NCBI RefSeq assembly: GCF_964340395.1
Contig: NC_135569.1
Span: 3,619,540 to 3,683,539, forward strand
Length of the DNA stretch: 64,000 nt
From: Glandiceps talaboti
Lineage: Eukaryota > Hemichordata > Enteropneusta > Spengelidae
Reading direction: 5' to 3'
A program made the position numbers and the translations under genes. Below, one piece after another: positions 12,105 to 24,252 of this stretch (its first letter is position 1; every line of letters starts with the position of its first letter). The notes below the pieces were generated by a model. It was given only the letters and a program-made list of their open reading frames with translations. It ran no database searches and was not told where the DNA came from.

Positions 12105-12575
12105 GGAGTCAAACTGTGTTTGTTCACTGATCAGGGTAGTGCCAAAAATACACCAAACTATTTCTTTTGAGGGTACAAACTAAGCAGTGAATGAGAACAG
12201 TTCTGATTTGATGTGAAAGAATGAATGAAACTGTGTTTGTTCACTGATCAGGGTAGTGCCAAAAATACACCAAACTATTTCTTTTGAGGGTACAATTTCA
12301 CAAACTAAGCAGTGAATGAGAACAGTTCTGATTTGATGTGAAAGAATGAATGAAATTGTGTTTGTTCACAGATCAGGGTAGTGCCAAAAATACACCAAGT
12401 TATTTCTGTTAATTGCTGAGGGTATAAACTAAGCAGTGAATGAGAACAGTTCTGATTTGATGTGAAATAATGAATGAAACAGTGTTTGTTCACAGATCAG
12501 GGTTGTGCCAAAAATACACCAAGTTATTTCTGTTAATTGCTGAGGGTACAAACTAAGCAGTGAATGAGAACAGTT
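12105..12575. repeat. Tandem repeat, 117-125-bp unit, four copies
   Basis: Successive starts of the phrase gtgtttgttcac-gatcaggg at about 12116, 12233, 12356 and 12481. Each copy continues through aaaatacaccaa and taagcagtgaatgagaacag. Copies 1-2 share cttttgagggtac, and copies 3-4 share gttaattgctgaggg. Confidence 0.92.
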
Positions 12576-12579
12576 CATG

Positions 12580-13728
12580 TTAGACACTGAAACCATAGTC
12601 CATTCAGGACATTGTGATGTATAACACAGTGTACACATTGTTATTTCAAACCTAACTAAAGCAATCTATATTAGATTTCTACAAAGCCTCATATCTGGTG
12701 TCTAGTACCAGTCTAATTAATCTCCAGGTTACGATATTATTTATCTAGACAATATGCACCTTTATTGGACTACCCTGACATCAAGACATGCAAAATCAAT
12801 TCTGTGCATTTTTTCTACACACTCCACACTGCAATGTGTTGGAAAGAATTCCTGAACTACGCCAAGCATGTGAAACTACATGTAATTATGCCAAGTCAAG
12901 TAATACTGTCAGCCCACCCTGTCATCAACATTAGTTCAATACGACGCCTAAATTAAAATTAGACGAGCTACATAAAAATACACCAAACAATTGTACACAG
13001 CTTGAATATCAACATTTTTTCATAAAGCCATGTGTACTTGAAAAACAAGTCAGTTACAGCGTGTAGTTTTAAGATAAATCATTGAAGATGACATAGATAG
13101 TAAATCATTCACCCGTTTATCGTAACTGTTACACACTACTCAAAGTCCGGTTTCCTCTACCCCAGAGATTGAGACTGTAGAACTGCTATTTAGTTTCTCC
13201 ATTGACGAATACACGTAAGTCGATGGGGTGATACTTCACAACAGATTGCAACCCAAATACACACATCGATCAAATATGAAAAACAATGCCCGGGTTTCTT
13301 ATCCGATAGGCTTATTGTCACATTTGTTTACTGTTTCGTCTGAAAGGGGCTCTAAACTCACAAGGACGCCTTTCACATCTTACAGATATCCAAGTACACA
13401 AATCCTAAATTGCGATGAAAAAATTCCGTTGAAATAAAATAATACCTGGGTATTGCTGATAATTGATCAAGGTGGTTTACCCATCTTCCGGTACAAATCG
13501 ACACACCTTAAAATCTAACGTTACAACGTAAAACGGATTTGAGATTCAACGGTACTCGCTTGGGACAACGGACACACAGGTGACAAATATCACTCGCTTG
13601 GCATTTTGAAGGTTACGGGGAGAAAACGGTTATTTGAAGGCTTATTCAAAAATGTACAGTTCAGATTATGACACACATCATATAATTAGTTACATACCTA
13701 CATGAAAATATAAAATAAATAAGCTTAC
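12580..13728. other. Gene-free stretch
   Basis: No recognisable coding sequence. It would be intron 1 of the leftward gene if the exon at 13729-13789 is real. Confidence 0.4.
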
Positions 13729-13789
13729 CTGAGGAAAGCGAGTCTTTATTAGGAGACTCTCCCATGCTGTGATTGAACACATCCGCCAT
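13729..13789 (-). CDS. Probable first coding exon of an unidentified leftward gene
   Basis: On the minus strand, GTAATGG places an ATG at 13789 in good initiation context. It opens 20 codons plus one base (MADVFNHSMGESPNKDSLSS) and ends at a strong donor, TCAG/GTAAGC. The acidic, serine-rich, polar start is typical of a cytosolic or nuclear protein N-terminus, but I do not recognise the family. The remaining exons would lie to the left, in 1-13.7 kb or beyond the window; none was identified with confidence. Treat as a 5' coding fragment. Confidence 0.45.
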
Positions 13790-14354
13790 TACTCTCCCAC
13801 AATCAATTTATCGCATAATCTGTAATAATATTTTCTTGCCGATAGCTGGCGCACTTTAATCAGAAATACAAAATTTTAAGTAGCTACTTGTAATATTCGG
13901 GATCGGAATACTCAGTATGTTGTGATCATTGTACGACAGTTTATTCATATTATTGTATAACCATGGGAAATATACTTCCATGATTATTTTTAGGGGAGAC
14001 ATTTTACTTCAAGTTCAAAGGGTAGTAAAGACAAAGGGTTAATTGGTTTTAACAACGGGCGACAATAGGGATTATGTTCATAGTCCTTCTCCCCTAATAC
14101 ATCCATGGTATAACCTTAAAAAGGAAACAAGAAATAAGGAACCAGACAACTTCCCGTCCCAGATCATGTTTGTGAGATGTGAAAGTCTGTCTAAAACTGT
14201 TCTTGAGAACATATCATGTACATATTGAGGTAATAAAAATGAGAGAAACAAATGTTAGAAATGCCGGAAATATTTACAGTTAGTGTGTTGAAGCTTCAGA
14301 ATATTGTTCTGTCCGGTTTTTGTTTGTTTGTTTGTTTGTTTGCTCGTTCATTTG

Positions 14355-14406
<52 letters not shown>

Positions 14407-15421
14407 TTTAAAAGAGTTTAAATTTATTAATTTATAATATACAGGGTCTATCACCATTCCCTGTAAATAGTGACCTGTATATATATTATACTCTACATCT
14501 GTTGTACAAATTTGATTTATGTGAGTTCCATTGTATCGTTTATTCTATTCATTCCTGGTTGGAACAGCAGGTAGTTTTTATATAACTAATCTGAGTGTAG
14601 AAAATGCACTTTTCATTTGTGGTATGTTTCTTAATATAATAAATGTATTGATACTATTTATAGACTATAGTTGATAATATTAGACTTATGGCATCACGTT
14701 TGATTCTGATCTGTGTATTTTTGGAAAATTTTGTATATATGAAATGACGTGGTTTCAGAAACGGTATTATTTTATCCTCTTTACATAATTTTTATAACAA
14801 AACGAGAAACACTTTATTCATCCCACTAGGGGAAATTAAATGACTGTTCACATAGACAAAAACACAAAGTGAAATACGAAACTGAATCGATATTCTTTAC
14901 ATTATAAAACATCTCTAATAAGTTCAAATTCCTTCTCCTTTTTTTCAATCAATGAATTATATAGAAAATATCTTCATTATTTAAAAAGTGTTTAAAAAAA
15001 AAACTTTGCTCATTTTTCGATAAAAATTCTTGAGAAAAAACTTTTCTTTGGCGATTATAAAGTTAGTATTTCTGTCCATTTCAAAACATTACTAGATCTC
15101 AATTCTATCTTATTGACAGCAGAGGTAACATTGTTATTTTGACATTTTACAGTTAAATTTACGAGAAATAACAAGATGAGATTACACCTATGAGTTACAG
15201 AAAATAGCTGTTGCTCAGTCACTCGGAATAAATAGAATACACACCCTGTTCATAAAACATCGGTATTTCAGTTTTTATTTCAAAGTTAGTCGGGTTCCTG
15301 GCGACCGTGTTCCGATTTTACACTGCGTAGTGTAAAATGTTTTACTAAAAAATAAAGAGATAAAATAAAATAAATTGAATGAAGCGCCATCTACTTTTAT
15401 TAACGTTTATTCAACCGAACT
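13790..15421. other. Putative upstream region, microsatellite, solo element end
   Basis: 13790-14000 would be promoter/5' UTR of the leftward gene. A (TTTG)n then (TTG)n run occupies about 14321-14403. A solo copy of the end of the element at 52495-52806 lies at 15290-15340 and contains the perfect hairpin attttacact-gcgt-agtgtaaaat. No gene recognised. Confidence 0.5.
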
Positions 15422-15450
15422 CAGACAACCAACAGTTGTCTTACTTAGAC

Positions 15451-15483
15451 CATAGACCCTCCACCAAGGGTGGAGGGTCTATG
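15451..15483. repeat. Perfect 15-bp hairpin (catagaccctccacc)
   Basis: catagaccctccacc, loop aag, then its exact reverse complement. A near-identical hairpin is at 40065-40099. A second small hairpin (gacaac-caaca-gttgtc) lies just upstream at 15424-15440. Confidence 0.9.
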
Positions 15484-15921
15484 CTTGGACTGCGGACTCT
15501 ACTCCGAGCTAGTCGTTGATTTCCGATAGTGTTCGTAAACGCTCGATAAATGTCAGGAAAGCAGTGTGAGACATGAACCAACCAACAAACATATATAATA
15601 CAGACTATTATCATAAATAGGTGCGGCGTAATATATTCAAAACAGCGTAATTTCAGGATGGATCAGCATCCATAAAAAAATATAATTTCTACATACTTTA
15701 CAAATGTAGAACATATTTTCAAGAGGTTTTTGGATTTTTAATAGAGTATCGCTTCATTATTTCCTCTTTCACTTTCATCTGCATCCCCATCTAGTAATGG
15801 TTTCGTCTGATCACGTGCAGTTCATACGCCCGGCGATCACTTCCTGTTCGTGTGTTGATGTGGAAGTCTTGTTCTCTGATCAAAACCACGTTGTGTGTAA
15901 GGTGATTTGGAACGATCAACC

Positions 15922-18632
15922 ATGGTATCGGAAAGAATTTGGATTACATTGCTATGGACATTGTTTATATTTCACACAACAGAAGCACAATGTACAGTCC
16001 AAGGGAAAACAGAACAGGGATTTCTCAAGTTACTCGATCCAATCGTAGGCAAAAAGTGAGTTAGTCTTTCACTGATAAATTTACATGTGTATTGCAGTGT
16101 GTTTTTACATTTATAGATGTAATAATATACCAAAGTAGAAATGTTGTATTTTCAAAGTTGACAAAACTGTAATAATTAATATTCATAATGTTACAAATGT
16201 CAGACAGATGTATGTGAACGTGTTACATGTAATCTCTGCTGGTGAACAGTACGTACGGTATATGTAATAATATCTCCATAATACAATTCTAGTATACAGT
16301 GTTACACAGGTTTTAATTGATTTAAATTAAGTAATCGTTTCTTTTAATTATTAATCATTAAACAAGACATTTACGCTAAAATATACAACTTATATTTTAC
16401 ATAATTGTCACAGACTGCAAACCTAGTGTATTTCTAAGCATATCCATCTACCACCCCTCTAGGCCTCTCCTTCCTTCCACAATATTATTACATAATCAAT
16501 ATTATCATCCTACCATATTTCTGAATATTATTATTATATTATCTTTTTATTTGTCTTTACCAACAGATTTGAAATCACAGATGCTCCAAAAAACTACACC
16601 TATAACATTGGTATATGTACTCCAGTCAAAGGTACACAAGATGTAGGCGTCCTTCAAACAGGTCTGAAAGATGAGTCCCATGGAACAAAAAATGTTGGAC
16701 TTATCACTCAGACACACATACAGAAAGGAAGTAAGTGAATCATGGCTTAGTAAGTATTATTATCATATACCTAGTATCGCTTCAAGTGTAATTCAATGGA
16801 GAGCACTCACATCAAACCTGGGCAGTAATTTAATGCATCATGCCCTGGCACTCTGCTCAATATCATTATATAGCAAGTGGCATGCTCATCAATACCTGTT
16901 TGCTCAGTAATTTGGCTGTGAGTTTGTCCCTCAATATCTTTCTTTTTATGCATAAAATGATGTTTCACTATAAATTCATGTGATTATGTGATTCAAATGA
17001 GATTTCCATGCCACTATATAAGGTATACATTGTATGGTCAAACCTTTATGACCCAGATATGGGTTTTGCAAACCTTGGTAGTAATAGGCCTTATGGGCCT
17101 TCCTTAATAATCAGGCCTTGTTAAAGTCATGGGGGGGGGGGGGATCCTAAAGTCAGAAGAGCCACCATCCTAAGTTGGGGCCTTCCTGAAGTCAAGGGGG
17201 GGGGAGAGGTTCCTAAGTTAGGGCCTTGCTAAGTCTGTCCCTTCCACTGTAACATGTTGGTTTGCAAAACCCATATTTGGAGCATATGATAAAGATTAGT
17301 ACAGAATCCAAATGTAACTACTGATTTGTTACTATATATATAGTAGGCCTGAGAGCTGTCTTGATGTTACTATCTTAACAAACTCTCTACACCAAACAAG
17401 GCTTCTGTCCTTAGAAGCACATAAATCTGTCTTGAATTTGAAATTACTACCAACAGCTCTGTTATATAACTTCAAGTGTATCTTATATGTAAGTCTGTGA
17501 TGTCATTGCAGTCCAACGTGACTAGATTTGGAGAGTAGTCAATTATCAGTGCCTAACACTCCACTTACATTTAGAACTGCTGTTGGTAATAATAATTTCA
17601 AATTCAGAGAGATTTCTATGCTTCAAAAGGCAAAAGCCATAGCTACGTGAAGAGAGCTTTTTGAGATAGTAACACCAAGATAAGTCTCTTGACTAACTGA
17701 CCACACTTACAGTAAACACTTTAGATTTATTTTTTGAAACCTCAATATGGTGACCATTTTAAGTTCTGTAAAATGGCTGCCAGATGAAGTGTGTAGAATG
17801 GCCTCACGAACAAAGGGACAAGTGACCTCATGGTTTGCAGTAAAGAAATTATCTTGAGCTACCCGTACATGTATTGAATAAGGGTTATTTTGATTGTGCA
17901 TTACAAAGGTGAAAGGTTATAATACACTGTGATTAGCAAATGATATGTCATATGGGCTGTGTATAAATAAGGATGTGGTTTTACTATACATATGACTCCC
18001 TCTGTTTGGAGAAAATTATAATTAGGAAAAATCCACTACTACTATTATGTGTCCTTAATAGATAGGTAACTGTCTATCTGAGGGAGGGGGTGGTATACAT
18101 GTACGCATTGTTATTATCAAGGTATGCATTAAAATTTACGTCTGTTGTGGTTGGTTATGAAATATAATTGAAAGTACAGTGTGTGAGACATAGATTTGAT
18201 TCTGTGTAGCCATACTATCGTTGCCATGGTAACATCTTTGACTAATTTCTTGTGGTATGGCTATCCTTTTTCAGCTGATTGGTTGTTATTAACTTACAAG
18301 GGTGGCGAAGAGTATGGGCATCATTGTACTCAGGAGGCAAGAAAAGCAGTTATTATGATCGTATGTGATCCTGTAAATTTGTCAGTAAGTATTATACTCT
18401 GTGAAAGTAAATTAATGAAAAATCATCATTTCACTGTTGTTATGGCTATGGTTTTGTTGCTTGGCATATTTGCATACATTGTAATATGTAAATAAGGATG
18501 TGTATAACATTAAAAATATGAACACATATGCCTAGCAATGAGACTATGCCCATGGCAACAGTGAAATGGTGATGTATATTGCATACATAACAACAGGGAT
18601 GGATAGATAAGTGAATAAACAGCCAAAAAATG

Positions 18633-18687
<55 letters not shown>

Positions 18688-19936
18688 GCCTAGGAACAAT
18701 ATCATGTCCATAGAAACAGCCAAATGATAGTATATATATTGTAAAGATGATATCACCTTACTTTTTTATCTTACAGGGAACAATAAAAATCATTGCAGAG
18801 AATGCAGACAAAACATCAGAATGTTATTATTTATTTGAATTTGGTAGTTCAGTTGCTTGTAGTACGAGTAGTGGAAGTAGTGGGCTGAGTGTGGGATCAA
18901 TTATTTGTATAATGTGAGTATATTATCTAAATATTATGTGAGTATGAAATAGTGTGAAAATATCTGTGTTATATATAGTTTGAAAATATCTATTGTGTCA
19001 AATACAGTTTTAATATATATATGTTTTTTATGCGAGTATCAAATATTTGAAATATCTATGATGAGTGTTATATATAGTTTGAAAATATATATATATATTG
19101 TATCAAATACAGTTTTAAAATATTTTTTTTTTATGCGAGTCAAATACAGTGGAAATATTTATGTATGTAATATGAATATATTTATTAAAAAATAATGTCT
19201 TTATTTCATAGACTACAATCAATTCTTTTGTCTTTCAGATTCTTTGTAGTTGTACTAATATATCTAATTGGTGGAGTCCTCTATCAGCGTTGTGCTGTGG
19301 GTGCAAAGGGCATGGAGCAGATACCAAACATCGTGTTTTGGAGAGAACTAGGCAATCTCATAGCTGTGAGTACCGTATATCAATTACAAAAAAACCACAC
19401 TGCCAAGTCTAGCAGGCATGTTACATTGCTGTTACAGTACTTCTGGATATAGATGTTATCACAGCCATGTAACTGGTCTTCCTACAATGCTGTTACATCA
19501 GTGCTACAGTGCTGTAATCATGGAAACTAAGTAACCAGTGATATTTCATATGTAGTTTATGTTGTTTCTATGGGAACTAAGTAACCAGTGATATTTTTTA
19601 TGAAGCTTATGTAATTTCTATGGAAACTAAGTACCAATGATATTTTATAGCAGTTTATTGTTTCTATGGTGACTAAGTAACCAATGATATTCCATGTTAT
19701 GTTGTTTGTATGGAAACAAAGTTACCAGTGATAAGTTTACATTAATGTTGTGCTGTTTCCATGGCAACTAAGCATTTATTGATTTGTTTTGTTTTGTTTT
19801 GTTTTATTAGGATGGGACTGATCTTGTCTTTAGGTCAACCCCAAAAGGTCAACCGAAGACTTATAAAGGAATTGGTGATGATCAGTTAACAATGGATGAT
19901 GATGATGACAGAGATGACCACCTTTTACCTATGTAG
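15922..19936 (+). CDS. M6PR: Cation-dependent mannose-6-phosphate receptor
   Basis: Type I membrane receptor that carries mannose-6-phosphate-tagged hydrolases from the Golgi to endosomes. Exons: 15922-16055, 16567-16730, 18275-18384, 18777-18913, 19239-19365, 19811-19936, all GT-AG; 265 residues against about 277 in human. A TAA at 15898-15900 is in frame just before the ATG. Residues 1-22 are a signal peptide. The luminal MRH domain keeps six cysteines and the hallmark YKGGEEY...HHC and RKAVIMIVC. The Arg of ARKAV, Glu of AEN and Tyr of CYYLFE align with known sugar contacts as I recall them. One transmembrane helix lies at about residues 174-198, followed by [15 protein letters not shown]. 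The tail ends in acidic-dileucine DDHLLPM, the GGA-adaptor sorting signal. An out-of-frame upstream ATG (15797) precedes the start. Intron 3 contains a (CA)n tract and intron 5 a minisatellite. Confidence 0.96.
17346..17692. mobile_element. Fold-back element in M6PR intron 2
   Basis: The left arm (ggcctgagagctgtcttgat and onward through acaaactctctacacc) is matched by the reverse complement of the right arm ending cttatcttggtgttactatc when read on the minus strand. A second inverted pair inside (gaatttgaaattactaccaa / ttggtaataataatttcaaa) extends the palindrome. The arm is the unit amplified at 4254-4535. Confidence 0.7.
18635..18684. repeat. (CA)n microsatellite in M6PR intron 3
   Basis: About 25 uninterrupted ca dinucleotides. 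The two flanks are inverted copies of each other (atttcactgttg / caacagtgaaat and nearby phrases), so the tract sits in a palindromic segment of about 300 bp (18420-18730). Confidence 0.9.
19490..19770. repeat. Minisatellite of roughly 50-60 bp in M6PR intron 5
   Basis: Five diverged copies of a unit containing atggaaactaagtaaccagt, gatatttt and a ttatgttgtttct tail, ending 40 bases before the terminal exon. Confidence 0.85.
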
Positions 19937-19956
19937 ACCACAGGCACTTGTAGAAA

Positions 19957-20350
19957 ATTGGTGATGAGTAGTTTAACCATAGATTGTTATATATGATAGA
20001 GACGACCATCTGTAACCCATGTAGACCACAGGAACTAACAACTGTAGTATTACTCAAAACTTTCACTAGTGGAGACCACAGGAACTTGTAGAATAGTATT
20101 ATGTTTAATGCCTTTACAAATGTAGACCTCAGGAACTTGCTCAATAGTTGGATGACTTGCAACCTTTACCTATGTAGACCACAGGGACTTGCAGAACAGT
20201 GGTAGCATTCATGCCTTGTATGAATGTAACCACAGGGACTTGCATAACAATGGTAACACTCATGCTTTTTATGAATGTGAACCACAGGAACTTGCAGAAT
20301 GATGGTAACACTCATGCCTTTTATGAATTTAACCACAGGGACTTGTAGAA
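19957..20350. repeat. Tandem duplication of the M6PR terminal exon end
   Basis: 19957-20031 is a diverged copy of 19869-19944, the last about 67 coding bases plus the stop and the first UTR bases (attggtgatgatcagttaac ... tgtagaccacagg). After it the phrase gaccacaggaacttg recurs every 50-52 bp (about 20074, 20125, 20177, 20229, 20280, 20331). The array therefore lies in the presumed 3' UTR and arose from coding sequence. The native stop at 19934-19936 is intact, so the array does not affect the protein. Confidence 0.85.
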
Positions 20351-20888
20351 TTGCTAAAATAAGAAATGGATGGATATGTTTGCTTGGTCTAGGAACTCTG
20401 TTGTATATTATATCTAACTCAGAATAGGATTTGTTTGTAGGAATTGAATTCATTTTTACTAATTTAGATATAAAATGTAATTTTTGTGAAGTTAAATACA
20501 ATTCTTTGCCTTCAGTGTAGATATGTTATAATGATGATAAAACATACCAAATAATGATGTCTATGTTACTCACTGTAGAATTTTAATCAATTTACTACTG
20601 TGGAAATCATGCTATCAACAAACTGAAAGACAGACATAAACCAAAACTGGTATTGTTCAGTGTGGTAGATTACAGAAGTGGTTGATATTGATGCATTGGT
20701 TATGTGGATATAATCACCCTGTAATCAAGATAGAGTAAACATTCAATGAAGTTGAATATGTTAACTCTTCAGGGAAAAAGTTGCCATCAGAGATGCCACC
20801 CTACTGTGAGTGTGATTACATCAACAGCCATTGACAACTCACGTCTGAGTGTAGCAACAACAGTTTTAGTCTGTGTCTGTCAAAGGTA
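20351..20888. other. Presumed 3' UTR/intergenic
   Basis: No gene seen. The end of the M6PR transcript could not be placed; no clear polyadenylation signal stands out near the stop. Confidence 0.4.
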
Positions 20889-20970
20889 TAGACTGCAAGA
20901 GACATTGTGCCGTTCCGCCCTCACCATTGACCTATGTGTGAGGGCGCCCCATCACGGCATACCTTACAGG
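20889..20970 (-). mobile_element. MITE family 1 copy (ctgtaaggtatgccgtgatg ends)
   Basis: Reverse-orientation copy: cctgtaaggtatgccgtgat, then ggcgccctcacacat near one end and tgcagtcta at the other. Family 1 is an element of about 80-120 bp with imperfect inverted ends and an internal gccctca/tgagggc inverted pair, so the whole copy can fold back. Confidence 0.8.
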
Positions 20971-21872
20971 CAATCAAACATACCCAATAAGCCAATATCA
21001 TTGTTGTATGACATGTTCTATTTAGAATTGTTTGGGATATTACCAAATCAAATCATCTCTTGCTTAACTGTTCAATGTTTACTACAGAATTGATCAACAT
21101 TTGACAATTCAGTAATAACAAGTGTTTGCGTAAGTTTTTACATCATGTCATATCAACAGGGTTTTAAGTTTGGCATTGTCACAGCACAACATTTTATTCA
21201 CAAGAATGGTACTCGTAGATTTAGCCCACAGCTGTTTTTGAAATGGAATAGTTTAACTACGATAGCTAACAGCTTTTTCCATGAGAAGGGAATTATTCTG
21301 TAGTTCATAATATTTTGTTACAAGATCTGCAAGAATCTAACTAAAGCAATGGTAAACATAGTGTTTTATATGAATGATTATTGTCCAACATGGCAGTCAA
21401 GTATCCCATAATAGTATCCACTAAACACTGTAGTTATAGCAACCATACCTACAAGTTGAGTCATGTGATTCATCATGTCCAATCAAATAACAGTTTCCAA
21501 AATTCAGTTATAAATCTCATCACCCCAAAACAAGTTGTAGTCTTTTAAATGCACACTTCCATCATCCATTTATTTAATTCTGACTGGCCAAGATTTTATT
21601 TTTTTTGATAAATTTATTACTCAAAATATGTAAGATTGTGAACTCATGTAAACTTTGCTACTGAAGAAAATTTTGAAGACTTTAAGTCACATTTATGTGT
21701 TAAAACTTATAAGAAAGTATTTCATACCATCTTTATGAAATTCTACTTTAAAGTTTCAGAGATAAAAAGACATGATTTTCTTTACTCATATGAAGCCATT
21801 CTAGCCCATTTGTATTCCTGTATTGCAGAAACTGCCTACAGAAAGTACATAATGTACCCTTGACATAATGAT

Positions 21873-22168
21873 CAGGGCTTGAAATTAACAGTAGTCCCGT
21901 GTCCATAGACTACCAACTCTTGTCATGGGGCTACTACAATTTGCAGCTTGTAGCCCCCTCAGGCCACCACTGATTACGCATGGTTTCAAGGACTGAAGAT
22001 TTTCATGTTATTTTAATAACACACATACATGTATCTCCAATAAAGAAACGCTGTTTTCAGTTCAGGAATATGAAACTATTGATCACCATCCTTGGGCTAC
22101 CAATTTCAGAAAATATTTTAATTTTTTCCACTGGGACTACCAAGGAAAAAAGTTAATTTCAAACCCTG
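21873..22168. mobile_element. TIR element with CAGGGCTTGAAATTAAC ends
   Basis: cagggcttgaaattaaca on the left and its near-perfect inverted copy gttaatttcaaaccctg on the right, about 296 bp apart. The interior has no ORF but has inverted gggctac / gtagcccc-type phrases. A CAGGG start followed by YGAAATTAAC is what I recall for non-autonomous hAT elements in many animals. Flanking 8-bp duplications are not clean, so the superfamily is an inference. Confidence 0.7.
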
Positions 22169-23032
22169 ATGATATATGGCCATGTATAGTCAATCTCGTA
22201 CTCATTTATTTCAATGATAGATAAAAACAAAGGTAATTCAAGTTTGACTTTTGCAACTATGCACATGGCAATATTACAGATTGTGCCATTACTACTTGGA
22301 TTGTAGTTTTGGGGGTTGGGATGGGATGGCAAAGTGTGTGCTCATAAAACCAATGAGAGATAGTCACACAATCATATCCATTTGTGTGTGTAAGTAAATT
22401 TGAATTTGTCCTAGATTTTGACAGTTTGTATGTTAATGGTTATTGACATAATCAGATGTTTATATTGATACAATGTATCTTGATGGATTGTTTTTGAAAA
22501 TTTCCATTGATTTCATTTTATATGCATGATAGATTATTAATGGATTTGGAGTCATGTTTTCAGAAGTTTAACAAAACTCAGTCCATGAGAAGTTAAAAAA
22601 CCAATAAGTATTTTGACTGATTTCTGGCCAAAGCTTCATTAAAGTAAGTGTCTGCTAGTGAAATGCCAGGGTGGTAGGGGAAAAGGTGACAGCTAAAAAT
22701 CCCCACTTGATGAGTGCATTCTAGGCAAGCATTATTTTACAAACAGCTAATTAGTTGGACAGCATGTTGTAATGTCATGAAATTTATTCAAATATGGCAC
22801 CAAAGATACTGCCCCAGGGCCACACAGGGGTCATGAAAGTTGACTATTAGCAGGATACATAGATACGTACAAGATAACTTAGCCATATTATTATTTATGT
22901 TTATCGTTACATAATTTGTCAATTGGAATGTCAGTGGTGTTTTTTTTTATATGTTATACAAATATTTCATTGTATTACCACTCATAAATAGATAGTTCAG
23001 TAATAGATTCTATTGTATTGTTAAAAATAGCT

Positions 23033-23154
23033 TAGTCTGTAAGGTATGCCGTGATGGAGCGCCCTCACACATTGACCAACCCCTAGTGCAGAGAAGTACA
23101 GTCGTGTGAGATGAGGCTGTTGAGGGCGAAATGTCACGACGTATCTAACAATAG
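23033..23154 (+). mobile_element. MITE family 1 copy
   Basis: tagtctgtaaggtatgccgt, then gcgccctcacacattgacc; it returns through gagggcgaaatgtcacgacg and tatctaac. Slightly longer than other copies because of an internal insertion around 23088-23122. Confidence 0.85.
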
Positions 23155-23376
23155 CTGAAACTAGAATGATAAAACAAATCAGAGATTTTATTTGAATTTT
23201 ATTAATAGGTGCAATGTTTCTGAGGATTGAGAGGAGTTGATATTGCATGCTGCTTGCATTATTTCAAATTGGTTCTTTAATTAAATTAAAGAATGTTTAT
23301 TGTTTGTGACTTATGCATGAATGGTGTTTCACACAAATACTTATTGAAAGCATTGGGGAATTTATTACTATGATGT

Positions 23377-23795
23377 AATACACAAGAATCAACTATGTAA
23401 TACACAAGAATCAATGATGTATTACACAGGGATCAATGATGTACTGCACTCAGATCAATGATGTATTATATGCATGACATCAACTATGTAACACACAAGA
23501 ATCAATGATGTAATACACAAGAATCAATGATGTACTGCACTCAGATCAATGATGTATTACATGCATGACATCAACTATGTAATACACAAGAATCAATGAT
23601 GTAATACACAAGAATCAATGATGTACTGCACTCAGATCAATGATGTATTACATGCATGACATCAACTATGTAATACACACAAGCATTGATGTTTTACACA
23701 GGGATCAATGATGTATTACATGCATGACAGATCAATGATGTAAATACACAAGAATTGATGATGTAATACACAAGGATCAATGATGTATTACACAT
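23377..23795. repeat. Minisatellite with higher-order structure
   Basis: Basic unit of about 22-24 bp (atcaatgatgtaatacacaa and variants with tgcactcag or tgcatgac). The variants recur in a fixed order over about 110 bp (around 23465-23670), i.e. a higher-order repeat. Confidence 0.9.
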
Positions 23796-24078
23796 CACAT
23801 AAAGCATTGGGTTCATGATAGGGAAGGGATGTAAAAATTTTGTAAAATGTGAGAAAATAATTTAAACAAACATTTTTCAGTTTTGGAGACTATTTAAAGG
23901 TGAGATTTTATACTTTGGAAATTGAGTGAATAAAGTAAAGGAGGGGTTTTTCAATGAGAATGTCTGCCAGGTTTATTATGTGTATGTCAAGTACAACTAA
24001 ACTTAGTTAAGTGACCAGCGATATATGAATGTGTTATGTGTATGTGTACGTGTACATGTGTACATGCTTTTTGCATTC

Positions 24079-24171
24079 TCGCAAACCAGAGTTATTATTT
24101 CTACCACTACATTTCGAAATGTGGGAGGCTCGTTAAGAACGTTGCCGTAAAACAGGCTGTGGTTTGCAACG
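24079..24171. mobile_element. MITE family 2 copy (tcgcaaaccagag ends)
   Basis: Left end tcgcaaaccagagttatt and right end caggctgtggtttgcaa, which are inverted copies of each other. Other copies are at 25548-25641, 56766-56844 and a right half near 56362-56421. A (GT)n tract follows immediately. Confidence 0.8.
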
Positions 24172-24183
24172 ATGGCTTTTTGT

Positions 24184-24252
<69 letters not shown>
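24184..24252. repeat. (GT)n microsatellite
   Basis: About 33 uninterrupted gt dinucleotides abutting the right end of a family 2 MITE. Confidence 0.97.

Noticed and set aside
15797-16048. 83-codon ORF overlapping the M6PR start
   Set aside because: Different frame from the signal peptide. The real start is the ATG at 15922, preceded by an in-frame stop; this is at most an upstream ORF.
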